This document shows positions 23,230-35,581 of a stretch of 64,000 nucleotides of DNA, piece by piece. Position 1 is the stretch's first letter. Each line of letters opens with the position of its first letter. The translations under genes were made by a program, and so were the position numbers. The DNA is from Magnolia sinica (taxonomy: Eukaryota > Streptophyta > Magnoliopsida > Magnoliales > Magnoliaceae): positions 76,226,862 through 76,290,861 of the forward strand of contig NC_080584.1 in assembly GCF_029962835.1 (NCBI RefSeq), read 5' to 3'. The notes under the pieces were generated by a model. It was not told where the DNA came from. It ran no database searches and was given only the letters and a program-made list of their open reading frames with translations.

Positions 23230-26200
23230 AGATTGTTCTATTTTTTCCTTTATATATATATATATTTTAAGAATAAAATTTTCATTAAAAGGGGCAAAAC
23301 TTTATAGCGCTGGATACATTCGGGCTTCCCCGGGAGAAAAAAATTACCTGGGCGAAGCCTATTGTGACTACACAGGAAAAATGACTTTACACCTAGGAAT
23401 ACCCTTTAGGAAATCTCTCTGAAAAAAAGGACCGAGAGGGGCCTACCAAGAGGAAAAGAAAAGCATCTAATGAAACTAAACAGGAGGGGCAGCGCCTACC
23501 TGCCCAACGAGGACTACGTAATAATGCCTAGCCCCACTTTGTCAAGCAAAACCAGACTTCGAATAAGAGGTGGGAGCTCAGAAGCATGCTCATAAATAGA
23601 GAGGGCCTGTTGATCGCTTCCCATTCGGGCCAGCCCATTCGCTGGGGAATTCCCTTCTCGTAGAACATGGCAGAAGGAAAATTGGCCTTTGCTTTTGATT
23701 TTCTCTATCCAGGACACCCAATACCTCCAGTGCCATGCTACCTGGGACTTCCCATTCATTAAGTCGATACCATCTTTGAGTCAAATTCAACCAACACCTT
23801 GATCAGGCCCCTATTCAAGCAGACAGTCAAGCCGTCCCAGATTGCTCTTAGCTTAGCAATGTTGTTTGAGCCCAACCCATTGCCAATCGAGAGAGCAAAA
23901 AGGAATTGGCCTTTCTTCCCTGTACAAATACCTCCACCCCCTACCGGCCTTGGATTCCGTTTGGATAACCGGTCGACATTCAGCTTGCACTAGCCTGCTA
24001 TCGGAGGAATCCACTTTACCATATTTGTTGCCATCCTTGGAGGGGATCTATCCCTAGCACCTGGAAGGTGAGCTCACTAACCATGGAATTGACCTTGGGC
24101 TTGGGGAGGTCGTGGCTCAAATTTTTAATCCACTAGATCACGCGATGGATGATCCTAGACGACTGGATTTCCATCCTGTCAAATCTAACTTCATTTATAC
24201 TTTTCCAGAACTCCCACAGAATGATGCTTGGGGCCAACCTGCGTAGGGTTGCAATGTCACCCCTAAGAGATGCAGCAAGCGACCAACTATGCAACTTATC
24301 CTCCACTGAAGGATTTTCCATAACCGCAATGTTGAAAATGGTCCTAAAGTGTTGCCAAACATCCCCTGCCAGGTTACCGAAAAGGAAAAGATGGGTGAGG
24401 GATTCCTCTGTTGGATGTTAATCCCCAGCCGCCTCACAAAAACACACTTCGAAGCTAGTGTGATCCATCTAGACTAGATTCTACTATTCGACGAGATTGC
24501 ACCTTGCAGAAGCCTTCGAATGAAGCATTTGATCTTGGGCGGCATTTTGGAATGCCACACCCAACCTACCTAACTTCTCCTCCGCCCACCGGCTCTGCAG
24601 GCTTGCCACGCCGATTTCACTAAGAACTCACCAGATGGTACAAGGGGCCAAAATATGAGTTAGCGCCCTCTGAGGTTCAGAATCCTCCTTGGAAGACGAA
24701 GTCAACAACATCATGGGGGGGATTGGAGAAGATCATGAAAGAGGGGGAAGGACCAATGGGGGCCAAGAAGTCCCTAACTTTTAAGCTCTGCAGGTGATGC
24801 TTCTCATGACAATACGGATAAGCATGGCCCTCCTCACTCGAGAGAGACATTGCGCCTTCCAACCCTTAATACGGGCCACTATCTTGTTCTGCAAATTTTG
24901 AAAATCTAACCTTTTAATCCTGCCTCTAGCAGATAGGTTTCCCCAGAAGATGACTTGGGGATACCCAGGCTGCACTCAATTGATTTAATCCCAGAGAAAA
25001 GGGACGGGCTTTTGCTATAGTTAACTAACTGTCCATAAGTCGATTGGAACGAGTCGAGGAAGATTTTCACCTCTCTGATGAATGAGAATCCTCCATTCAG
25101 GAATAGGAGTGTGTCGTCAACATAGAGAAGGTGGGAGATGAGGGGGCAACCCATCTTGAGTTTGAACGGGAGGTAGTCTCCCCTATCCATAAGTGACTTA
25201 AAAGTTCTACTGAGGACCTCCGCAGCTAGAATAAACAAACTAGTGGAGAGCGAGTCTCCCTGGTGGAGGCCCCGGGAGTATTTGAAGAATCCCGCTACTT
25301 CCCCATTAACTAGGATGGAGAACCACTTGTTTGCCCAACATTTCTCCACCAGCTCGACCCATTTGTCACCAAAATCGAAGCACTTGAGAGCTTGCTTAAG
25401 GAAGTCTCATTTCACTCTATCATATGCTTTTTTCAAATATAATTTCACCACAATATTACCTCATTGAACCTTTTTATTTATTTCTCTAAACATCTCCTGT
25501 GCTAGAGCGATATTTTCTATTATGAACCTTCCCTTAACGATGGCGCCTTGTTTATGGGGATATAAGGGATGGCAGCACTTAATTCAATCCTGCGGTTAAG
25601 ATCTTGGAGAAAATCTTATGACCATAGTTACAGTGGCTAATCGAGTAGAAGTCGGAGAAGGAGGCTGGGACTGCCTTTTTAGGAATCAAGCAAATAAGAG
25701 AAGAGGAGAAAGCACGGGGCATATCACCCCCTTGAAACAGATGATTCATCGCCTTATAGAGGTCCTTCCTACCATGTGCCAGCAAGAGGTAAAAAATGCC
25801 CCAGAAAAGCCGTTCAGGCTTAAGACCCCATCTTTTGGAAGAGCATTAACAACTCTTTGCACCTCTTGTAGGGATGGAAGGGCCAGAATGAAAAAATTTT
25901 CTTCATTGGATAGAAGCTTCGGAATATGTTGTAATTCATTGGGCGATGTAGCTGAACCTTCGGACTTAAAAGCTACCTTAAAGAATTTTACTGCTTTTAC
26001 TTTAATGTCATTAGGATCTTGGATTACTTGTCCAACTGCACTTTGATCGACCTGATTTTTGCTCTCCAATCCTTTTTGAAACTGAAGCATGAAAGTATTT
26101 TATGTTCCTATCTCCCTCATGCAACTAAGATTTCTCGATTTTCGCTTCCAGAAAATTTCTTCTATCAATTCCATACTAGCCAAGTACTATTTTGCATCAT

Positions 26201-26925
26201 TTACCTAACATTGGAGGCCCTTGTTAGAATCAGTTTGCATCTCTGCTCTATGATCATCAGAGCTTCTCCAGCTAGCTTCACCTGCGAGTGGACATTTTCA
26301 AAATTTTCTTTGTTCCAAGCCTTAAGAGCATGGTTGACCTTCTCCAGCTTTAATTGGATGTTTAAGATGGTTTGAGGGGCTTCCTCACCCTCCTAGATGA
26401 TCTGGACCACATTGAAGAAGGATTCATGGAGGGTCTACATCCTTTGGAACCTGAAAGGTCTGGCTAAAATGGGAATCGGGCGAGGGAAAGTTAGAAGAAT
26501 TGGTGCGTGATCTAAGCTGACCCTAGGGAGATGTTCCACTCTAAACCTCGGGAAGAAGCTAGCCCAACGGACGTTGATTAGAGCTGTATCAAGCCTAGCC
26601 CAGACCCTAGTATTGCCTTGTTGGTTATTGCTCCAGGTGAACCTATTGCCTGAAAAATCTACATCAAGAAGCTTGGAAGAATTTTTTGCTTCTGCGAATT
26701 CCCTTAAGCTGGCAGTGTCTGGGTTTCTACTGCCCCTTCTTTCTGAAGCATCTAAGACTGCGTTGAAGTCATCACATACTACCAACGGACCTTAGGACAA
26801 ACTAGATAAGGATGCCATATCCTCCCATAGAGATCTCCTTCGATATTTGTTGCATCGCGCGTAAAGTATAGATAGCTTGATGGGAATGAGGGAATTCTAC
26901 AAATTAATTTCAGAGATTAACATTT
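23230..26925 (-). mobile_element. LINE A (L1/BNR-type), distal part: endonuclease end, reverse transcriptase, zinc finger, RNase H
   Basis: Read on the minus strand from 26925 to 23230 the domains follow the order of plant L1 ORF2. The endonuclease core with DDFNAV, WSNN and SLDHAP lies at 26785-26435. The linker and start of reverse transcriptase (SSSLICLIPKK, ISHCNYG) are at 26090-25579. The reverse-transcriptase catalytic region with LHQGDSLS and YVDD (instead of YADD) is at 25349-24906, and its tail (IKGWKAQ) at 24975-24781. A zinc-binding RVT region is at about 24480-24195 and an RNase H domain with LREGNSPANGLARMGS near 23990-23514. Several stops and frameshifts separate the parts, so the copy is dead. 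The 3' end lies near 23230-23270. The 5' part continues at 27656-28009, beyond LINE B. Confidence 0.85.
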
Positions 26926-27655
26926 GGGTTTTTTTCTTCAAAAAAGTTCTCTATTACCATGAAAAGGCCTTTACATGACTTCGGGCGGGCTCGACTAAAA
27001 AAAGGGGAAGAGCCCGCCTATCGTGATAGAACACTAAATACAGAGAACAACATGGCCAAAGAGGAGTCAAAATTTCCTCAGGTTCCCTAGACCCACTTTG
27101 TTGAGGAAAATAAGCCCTTTAGTCATCCACGGCAAATCGACTGGGGAGTGGAAAAGGCTATTGGTTTGCACATTGCTACTCCTGCGCACTAAGTCATCAG
27201 CTACTCTATTAGCTTCCCTAGGATAATGCGTGAAAGTCACCTCAAGCTGACTCGCAAGACTATGGATGCGTGCCAACCAATAACACATGTTTTAGGAGGG
27301 AGAAGATTTCCTTAGAATTAAGTCAACCACGGCCTTGGAGTCGCTCTCGATCTCCACCATAGAGAACTCCCTATCCATGCAAATGGACAAGCCCTCCCAA
27401 ATCGCCCTAATTTCAGCTTGAGAATTGGATCCAAATCCATACCTCGGGGTAAAAGCAAAAAGGAACGAACATGAGCTATTTCTAGCCACAACGCCCCTAC
27501 CTAAAGGGTCAGGATTACCCTGAGCTGAGCCATCCACATTCATCTTGATCTAGCCCCGCTTCAAGTTTGTCCATCTCACCAATTGAATATTCTTCCTCAT
27601 CAGAGTGATGTTGGCCAAATGGAGACCTGCTAAGGAAATCAACATTGGAGAAAAG
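26926..27655 (-). mobile_element. LINE B, 5'-truncated copy (RNase H plus 3' UTR) inserted in LINE A
   Basis: Between two pieces of LINE A endonuclease lies a second, out-of-order RNase H domain. Phrases are KMNVDGSAQGNP, SQAEIRAIWEGL, VEIESDSKAVVD and TFTHYPREANRVADDLV (27543-27067). A 3' UTR follows that contains CCTATCGTGATAG, as in other LINE tails of the window, and ends in an A-rich tail at about 26926-26940. The upstream LINE A sequence at the junction (CCAATGTTGATTTC, near 27645) resembles the downstream one (CCAAATGTTAATCTC, near 26922), a possible decayed target duplication. About 25 codons of LINE A endonuclease seem to be missing at the site. Confidence 0.7.
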
Positions 27656-28009
27656 AAGAGTGGAAGCCCAACCTTAGGCCAATCCCCACTCTCTTCTCCT
27701 CCCTGAGTATTGGCTCAAGGATGGACACGATCCATGGATTATGCTCCCTAATGATCCTGGAGGCAGTCCTTAAAGTGGATACATTACCCACTCCATGAGC
27801 ATTCTGGATCGGGATGTTATCCATCCGTTACACAGCCCTCCTCTTTAGCCTTCGAAGCCTTTGGCACTAATCTCCTATCTCAGAGAATCCTGCCTCCTTG
27901 TGGATGATTCGATTCCATCTAATAACTGCTTTTCCTTCAGTTGCTGCCTCCTTTTGCATTTTAGGTTTCCCTTTTATGTTTCAGAAGGGCTGCTTACTTG
28001 GATGATTAG
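27656..28009 (-). mobile_element. LINE A, proximal part: end of ORF1 and start of the ORF2 endonuclease
   Basis: On the minus strand, 28009 to about 27830 gives the basic C-terminus of a LINE ORF1 (phrase RLRRLKRRAV, resembling the ORF1 end of LINE C). It is followed by an ORF2 start at 27824 with MDNIPIQNAHGVGNVSTLRT and ILEP, the first two active-site blocks of an L1 endonuclease (usual WNxRG and xxEP). The sequence is then interrupted by LINE B. Upstream it abuts the poly(A) end of LINE C at 28010, so ORF1 of LINE A is incomplete. Confidence 0.75.
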
Positions 28010-31000
28010 TTTTTTTTTTTTTGAACACAATGGGTACTAAAAAAAAAGCAATTTTCATTGAAACGGGGGAGAAATTACAATAATTCGAGCAGCCCTGGAA
28101 AAGAAAAAGATCCATAGAGCGCCTATCATATCCATATATAAAACCCACCCCTGAAGATCTACCTAAATGGATTCCCTAATATCACCTAGAGCCACCTTAT
28201 CTAACAGGAATAATCCCCTAATATTAATGGAAAGATCCTTCACCTGGTTAAAGAGACTCCTGGATTGATTTTTTGAACCTAATCTGACAAGCTCGTCCGC
28301 TTGCCCATTCCCTTCTCTCTGAATGAGGGAGATGATAAAATTACCCTTTTTCTTAATCTCCTCAATCCTCGCTAACCAATACCTCCATTTCCAAGTCGGA
28401 TTGGAGGATCCCATAAAAGAATCCACAACAAATTTGGAATCAGATTCGAGAATAACATGATTGAGACCATAGGAAATGTTGAAGACCATATCATCATAGA
28501 TAGCTCTCAACTCAGCCCTATTATTCGAACCATGACCATATCCTAAAGAGAAGGTGAAAATAAAATTGTCGGACGAGTTTCTGCAAATGCCGCCCCCTCT
28601 AGCCAACCCAGGATTGCCAGACGCTGAACCATCGATGTTAATTTTAACCCAGCCCGGGCCAGGGTTAACCCATTTGACAATTTTGAAGGATTTGGCAGGG
28701 GATGGCTGGACAGGGATCCCCAGGCTTTGGGAAATCAGAACATGAACCATTTTCTTTGGGTTTGGGTTAGGAAGATCGCCGCCGATTCTCACTAGATGCC
28801 ATCTGCTTTTGCTAACAATAGTGCTAACTAACGGTTGCGTTACGGGCTTTCCAGATTTCCCAGAAAATCAAGCATAGGGTTATACGACTTAGGTTTGAAG
28901 AGTAGCCTCCCCAAAGATAGGAATGCCACTACATTAGCAGCCTGCCTACAATCGATGAAGAAGCAAAGCAGGAAATGGAGAAAATACCTGAAAAGATTCC
29001 CCAAACCGAGGTGGCCAGCGCTCCAAAGATGAATAGGTGGGACAAAGATTCTGATTTCGGGAAATTTTTTTGCTGATTAATGCAACAAACACATCTGGAA
29101 GCAATGTTGATTCCTTTGTTTTTGATTCTATCGTCAACTGGGATCGCCCCTGGATCAATTTTCACATGAAAACAGAGATCTTAGGAGGCAGCTTTGAGTC
29201 CCAAATCCACTTGGCTTAGAGATACTCCTGACCTCTAGTCCTGCACACATTCCATTTGGATTTAATAGAGAATTGCCCCAAGTGGTCATGCCGCCAGACA
29301 CGCTGGTCTGGCTCATCGGTTGTGCAAAAACCTCCCTTGATGATTTGATGCATCACGTCATCAGGAAGTAGCGCCTCCATAGGGGAGTGAGGAATGGGCC
29401 CATTGGAGTTTTTAATGTCGTTAATGTTCAACTAAATAGGATTAGCTGGGATTGGATGAGGAATCTTATCAGCCAGCGGGCCTAGACCAGTCCAATTACT
29501 TTGCCAGATATTTATCGAGCCTTAAGCCACCTTCCATTGGAAATTGTTTTCTAGGAAAGGGAAGAGATTGGCAATGCTCTTCCAGAGGGAGGAAGAATTA
29601 GCTAGAGGGGTGTAAATAGTTGACAAAGGGGAGTTCTAGCCATATTTTGAAGATGCGAAATCGGCCCACAAGCTGCTGCCAGTGCTGGAGAAAACGGACT
29701 AGGCCATCTTCATTTTGAAGGCTATCATTACGTCTTTTAATTTCCTTATACTAAGCCCTCCTTCTTCTTTAGGCCGAGAAATCTTGCTCCAGTTAAGCCA
29801 GTGAAGTTTTCTCTTACCTTCGTGCCAGCCCCAGAAAAAATTGGCGAAAGATGCTTCCATCTTAACCAGAGTTTGGGAAAGATAATGGCAGCAACCATTG
29901 TATGAACTGGGATTCCGCTGAGCACATGATTAATCAGCATGCTTCTGTCAGCCTGAGAGGGATATCTGGCCTTCCAACCTTGGATTTTGGACTCGATTTT
30001 GTCGATCAAGGGCTGATACACCGTACTTATAACATTACCTTTAATCAAAGGGACCCCCAGGTAGTTGAATGCAGAGGTTGATTTGGGGATCCCAAGGATC
30101 TTCTTAATGTCACACACCCTCCCCACCGGAATGTTGGATGAGCAGTGGAAACAACTTTTTCAACGATTGATTTTTTAGCTGGATGCTTCTTGATATTCGG
30201 TGAAGAAATCTGCTGCCGCTATGAGAGAGCTGCGCCCACCATTGAGGAAGACAACCGTGTTGTCAGCATAAAGAAGGTGCGAGATTTGTTTGCAGCTTTG
30301 CTTAAGTTTGAAAGGCTTATAGGAACCAGCTAAGACCAGGGCCAAGAAGCCTTTGCTTGACACCTCTGCAGTTAGGATGAAGAGGCTTGGGGATAACGGG
30401 TCCCCTTGCCTCAAACCTCTAGAAGATTTGAAGAAGCGTGCGCCTTCCCCGTTGATTGAAACCGTGAACCAATTATTACACCAACACTTTTCAACCATAT
30501 TTATCTAGTTTGAGCCAAAGCTGAATTGGGATAAAAGCTGCTTGAGAAAATCCCATTCTAGTCTGTCATATGCTTTTTCTATGTCTAATTTAAGGACAAC
30601 ATTTTTGCCTTGGACTTTTCTATCAACTTCTCGAAACAACTCTTGCCCCAACGCAATACTTTTAGCAATTGAGCGACCTCTAACAAAGGTGCCTTGTTCC
30701 AGCGAAATCAACTTGGGGAGTAGCGTGGCCAGCCTGATAACAATGACTTTTGCGAAAATTCTATATACAAAGTTGCACAAGCTAATAGGCCTGAAATCGG
30801 AGAATTTCTTGGAGGCTTCCGTCTTTGGGATCAAGCAAATAAGTATAGAAGTAAATGCTTTAGGCATCGCATCACCTTGGAAAAGATCGACAACCGCTTT
30901 GTGAATGTCAACTCCCACAATTTCCTAGCTGCTTGAATAGAATGCACTAAAGAAGCCATCCAATCTAGGCGCTCCATCTTTGGGGAGGGACGAGACACCC

Positions 31001-31772
31001 GTCTTCACTTCCTCTAACGAAGGAATGTTCATCAGCCAACTATTATCTGATTTTATGATGAGCTGCGGGATAGCCTCCATAGAAAAGCTGGCCTAAGACT
31101 GTCTTTCTGAACAAAAAAGCTTGGAAAAGTGGGAGACTGCTTCCTCCTTAATCTGTGTTGGGTCAGAAGATTGCTAGACTCTAGAAGAATTTCCCCAATC
31201 CTGGCCCTTCTGGTTCTCTCCGAGGCTGAAAGATGGAAGAATTTAGTGTTGTGATCACCTTCTTCAAGCCAGTTGCTGCGGGCTTTCTGCTTCCAAAAAA
31301 TCTTCGTAGCTAGCTCCTTTTGAGCCACATGATTCTTTGCTTCTGTTAATAAAGTCTGATTTATATCGACAGAGCCCTGATGTATTTGATTTTCCAACTA
31401 TTCAAGCTTCATTTATGCTGTTTTGAGTTGTTGGAAAATATTACCAAACACATTTCTTTTCCATTCTCTAAGATGACTTTTCACTTTTCTAATTTTTAAC
31501 ATAAGGTTGACCATAGGTCGGTCAAAAAGATCTGCTTCCTAGGCTGATTTGATGATATGGGTGTATCCCTGGTGCAGAAGCTACATATATTGAAATTGAA
31601 ATGGCCTTGCAGAAGAGGGAGGGCCCATGGGGAAGTTCAGAAGAAGTGGGGCATGATCTGAGTTTGTACGAGGCAAGTGTTTGACGTAAAAAAGAGGAAA
31701 TTTACTGACCCAATCGCCGTTGCATAAAACTCTGTCAAGCCCAGCCCAAAAATGAGAATTCCCAGCATGATT
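28010..31772 (-). mobile_element. LINE C, distal part: endonuclease end, reverse transcriptase, RNase H, 3' UTR and poly(A)
   Basis: Read on the minus strand from 31772: the end of the endonuclease (NHAGNSHFWAGLDRVLCNGD, NSDHAPLLLNFP); a linker at 31397-31053; reverse transcriptase with LICLIPK, RPISLCNF and KLDIEKAYDRLEW at 30918-30505, LRQGDPLSPSLFIL and YADN at 30498-30175, and its tail (IQGWKARYPSQ) at 30126-29746; a zinc-binding RVT region (CVCC ... HLF) at 29165-28929; and a long, almost intact RNase H frame at 28792-28163 (KINIDGSASGNP, GSNNRAELRAIYDD, ILESDSKFVVDS, REGNGQADELVRLGS). The second catalytic Asp of the YADD box is Asn, so the copy would be inactive even without its stops. 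The 3' UTR ends in poly(A), seen as poly(T) at 28010-28022. Confidence 0.9.
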
Positions 31773-31779
31773 CACTACC

Positions 31780-31890
31780 AAAAAAACGATCAAAGGCTAC
31801 GGAGTACGCTAGTTTTTAGCTACGAATATAGACTATAGCTATATTGCTACGGCTTAAAACCGTAGCTAAAAATTCCCAAACCATAGCTAA
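31780..31890. repeat. Left subterminal palindromes of the CACTA element
   Basis: GGCTACGG, TTTTTAGCTACGAATAT, TTGCTACGGCTTAAAACCGT then AGCTAAAAA are spaced copies of a GCTACGG/CCGTAGC palindrome within 110 bp of the left terminus. Confidence 0.75.
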
Positions 31891-32339
31891 AAGCTACATC
31901 CTCCACACGTTCATAAAACCTTGGATAGCCCTATAAGGGACTCTATGAGGCCCATTAAAATGTGTGTACTCCATCTAAAACATCTATTCATTTTTAAAGA
32001 GCATGTTAGGGCAAGTGCCTAAAAAAGGAAGTAGATCGAAAGCTCAAGTGGACCACATGGTAGGAAACAGTGAAGATTAATACGTACCATTAATCAATGG
32101 TGTAGTTTAATTAGACTTTCGATTTACCTAGATGTTGGGGTCATTCCCTATAAAGAATTTACAAAATTAATGGACGGATTGGATATATCGATTGCATCAT
32201 GATGGACACCACAAAGCCCTTGACAAGGCCATCCATCTAGAACCTGTCAAATGTGCATACACGGAGGGCCAGTTATGGATGGTACAATGGCTACGGTCAA
32301 CTGGGCTTTTAGCTACGGTTTAAAACCATAGTAGGACCG

Positions 32340-33330
32340 TAGCAGGTGAAAATGCGAAAAACCGCGGGGCCTTTTTCTTTTTGCCCTCTCACGAGACGTT
32401 TCATTTCTCACCTCCATCCCTTTCTCTCTCATGAAACCTTCATACACCTCGAAAAAAAACCCATTCTCTCACGTCCGTCCCTTTCTCTCTCTCTCTCTCT
32501 CTCGATCTCCCATGCTCCTTTTCTCTCACTCGATCGATCTCCCCTCTCATGAACTCCTCTTCTCTCCCTAACCATCCCCTCTCACTCGATCTCAAGAAGA
32601 GTTGCCTCTCTCACGCCATAACCCACGTCCATTTTAGGTATGCAAGACCGACTTTCTTTTTTTCTCTTTTGAATATTCATATTTATGTCTTCTTCTTCTT
32701 GATTTTTTTATTTTTTATTTTTTTACGAAATTAGATTGGAGGTTTCTCATGCAATGTGGTGTCCAATGAATCAATGAGCTTAATTTCATTAACAAAAAAT
32801 GGTTAGGCATCCAATGGATAGGCTTATTCTGTGCAACAATGCCAGTTAGGACCATTGATCAGTGGATCATTGCTATTGAATGGCCAAGTCCCACCAATCA
32901 AACATATTAGAGACATTGCTCCAAGCTATTGGTGTCTCAGAACTAATGGTGGACTTAAAATGTTTGATTTTCTACATTTAGTGGAGAAATATGATGTATT
33001 TGGGTTATTTTTACTCTGTTTTTTGGCTATTGCTATTAAACTTCTCTAGGTGAACAAGGACCATTGCAGATTTTCATTTTTTCTGTATGTCATCATCTAA
33101 CCATGATCAGATGATGAGAGAGTCTTCCAGCTATTTTTTTTTTTTAAAAAAAAATTTTAATTTTTTTTTTTTTGTGGTGAAAGATGAAAAGAACGTTAGG
33201 ACTGAAAAATGAAAAGAAATGGTGTTTGGTTAGGGGAACTGCTAGATTGTATGGGTGAATGTAATGGTGTTCAAGTGTCCCAATTAGTGTTGCAAATACC
33301 TAAAACCTTACTTCCTTGAGACCATGATTT
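32340..33330 (+). other. Interior of the CACTA element without a recognised gene
   Basis: A pyrimidine-rich stretch (CTCTCTCT runs, CTCGATCGATCTCCC) at 32390-32640 looks like a plant 5' leader and is followed by short open frames (to 33049). It might be a captured host-gene fragment, as CACTA elements often carry, but I recognise no protein motif. A run of T and A at 33130-33175 follows. Confidence 0.35.
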
Positions 33331-33339
33331 CAACCATGT

Positions 33340-35500
33340 GAAAACAAAAATCTATTTTTATTTTTTATGCAACGGCCCCAGATCTATTCAATTCCAAAAT
33401 GGAGGATTTACAATTCGGGGAGGCCCAGAAAAAAGGATTGGGCCCGCCTATCATGAAGAACTGAACAGAAAGAAAACAAGTAAACTAACAGACTTGGCGG
33501 GCCCAACATGCAAGCTGCTAACGGCTGTGATGACGCCCCCTAGTCGCGCCTAACCCCACCTTAACGAGGAAAATCAGCCCTCTAATTGCGGGCGGGATAT
33601 CATCCTGGGAAGAAAAAAAATCATGGTTTTGTAACTCACTGCCGCACAGCGCCAGCGCATCAGCCAAAAATTTAGCTTCATGAAAAATATGTACAACACT
33701 AGTGTTATCCCGGCCCATGAGGGATTTTATCCTGCAAAGCTAGAAACTCCATTTCCAGCCTGGTTTCGCCTCTCCCCTGAGAACATCCACCACCAATTTC
33801 AAATAAGATTCTAGGATGGCTTTAACAACACCCGGTCGGCGGCACAAAGCTAGGCCATCATGGATTGCCCGAAGCTCAGCACCGGTGTTGGTACCCTGAC
33901 CATATGCTGCTGAAAATGTGAACACCACGTCGCCCTTCTCATCTCTACAAATCCCGCCCCCACTTGATGGTCCCGGATTCCTGAGAGACGACCCATCCAC
34001 ATTTAACTTGAACCAAGAGCTGGGTGGCCTGTTCCAACGGATGACCCAGGATGGCGCAGGAGATGAAGTTGCCGATCCCGTTGACCCTGCCACAGATACC
34101 CTGGCAGTCTGCTGATCAAAACTAGCACCCATCGGTTGGACAAGAAGATAGAACCACCTAGAGATGTTGAAAATCAGCTCCGCACTGGAGCAGCGACGAT
34201 CATCATGGACTGCGCTGTTTCTGGCCTTCCAAAGCTCCCAGCAAATGATCAAAGGGGCGAGCCTCATCTCAATCGACTGGCGACCACAACTAGTGAGGGC
34301 ACTGCACCATTGGCGCAGCCGAGATTCTACAGACTGGGCCGACATCACGTTAATGCTTAACCTTCTCCCTATCTGGTGCCAAGTGTCTGACACCCACTTG
34401 CTGTCTAGAAACAAGTGAAATCTAGATTCCGTATTTCGTGGCCCATCTCCGTAGCACACGTAGGCCGACACCATCAGGATACCCTTTGATTGAATTGCCT
34501 CATCAACTGGGATCGCATTTTGCAAGAGTCTTCACATAAAGAGTGAAATTTTAGGTGGCAGCTTTGCATTCCAGATCCATTTCGTCCACTGTTGGGGCTG
34601 GTTATGAGCTCTGCAGACCTCCCAGCTAACCGTGAATCTACTTAAAGCAGTTTGGGGCCATATGAAGGAGTCTGGACCCTATGATGTGCAAAATCCTGAC
34701 TGAAAAATGTAGTCTACCACCTGTTGTGGCAGGAAACCGAAAACAGAGGATGGTGGGTGAGGACCAAAAGGCCCCAAAAACTCCATAACGGTCATACCTT
34801 CCAGCTGGACAGGAATCTGCGGCAGAACAAGGTCCGCGAGGGGTCCTAAACCTATCCAGTTTTTAAACCATAAGCTGCAGTTTCCTACCCCAATCATTGT
34901 TTGCACCTGCGGTAACGTAATCGGCAATTGGGCCACAATCCTCCTCCACAACGGAGATGCATAAACTGCAGGCTGGTTTGCGCCAGTCTCCCTACCATTA
35001 CACCTGTATTTCGCTGACATAAAGGATGCCCATAAGCTGCCCTTTTTGGCAAAAAAATGCCGACTAGGCCATCTTGAGTCAGAAACATCGCATTAAGTCC
35101 TTCAATCGACGAATGTCCAGCCCACCTTCCTCTCTAGGCGTTGCGATCGATTTCTAGTTCTTCCAATGGAATTTTCTCTTGCCCTCCGTCCACCCCTAGA
35201 AGAAGTTAGCAAAAATGCCTTCTAATGCAGAAAGAACTTTGATAGGGATGTGTGTAGCTGCAAGGGAATGCACCGGAATGCTTCCCAGAACGTGCTTAAT
35301 CAAAACCATTCTCCCTGCCTGAGAAAGCACCCGAGCCTGCCAACCTACAATACGGCCTGCAATCTTATTCACTAGCGGTTGAAAATTGCTTGACACCGCT
35401 CTCCCTGTCGTCATCGGAACCCCTAGATACGAAAAGGAAGAGGAGGCCTTAGAAATGCCAATAAGTCTCACTTTACAGGTATGTTTGCATGACACAGTAC
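33340..35500 (-). mobile_element. LINE D fragment inside the CACTA element (end of reverse transcriptase, zinc finger, RNase H, 3' UTR)
   Basis: On the minus strand from 35495: the reverse-transcriptase tail (FSYLGVPMTTGRAV, IVGWQARVLSQAGRMVLIKH), a middle region (35020-34679), then a long frame 34525-33740 that covers the zinc-binding/linker region (RLAPLIICWELWKARN) and most of RNase H (WFKLNVDGSSLRNPGP, NTGAELRAIHDGLALC). The RNase H end is at 33718-33518. The 3' UTR contains CCTATCATGAAG like the other LINE tails and ends in an A-rich tract near 33345. The copy is 5'-truncated and a different subfamily member from A-C. No target duplication was found. Confidence 0.85.
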
Positions 35501-35528
35501 TTAATGGTCTGACTCAATTACATCGGAC

Positions 35529-35581
35529 CACTATTTTGTATAGATTTTTTTTTTTTTGAAAGATCACTATTTTGTATAGAT
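35529..35581. mobile_element. Micro-insertion: T-tract flanked by a 17-bp direct repeat
   Basis: CACTATTTTGTATAGAT is present at 35529-35545 and again, identical, at 35565-35581. Between them are 19 bases: a T12 tract followed by GAAAGAT. On the minus strand this reads as a few bases plus a poly(A) tail between perfect target duplications. That is what an extremely 5'-truncated LINE insertion would leave. Confidence 0.7.

Noticed and set aside
28010-28022. LINE C inserted into ORF1 of LINE A with a normal target duplication
   Set aside because: The poly(A) end of LINE C does abut LINE A ORF1, but I could not find the expected duplicate of CTAATCATCCAAGTAAGC at the LINE C 5' end near 48.0 kb, nor LINE A ORF1 continuing there. 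The relation is left open.
23230-31772. Host RNase H or reverse-transcriptase genes
   Set aside because: All such frames fit the domain order of L1 ORF2 and are interrupted by stops; they are transposon parts.
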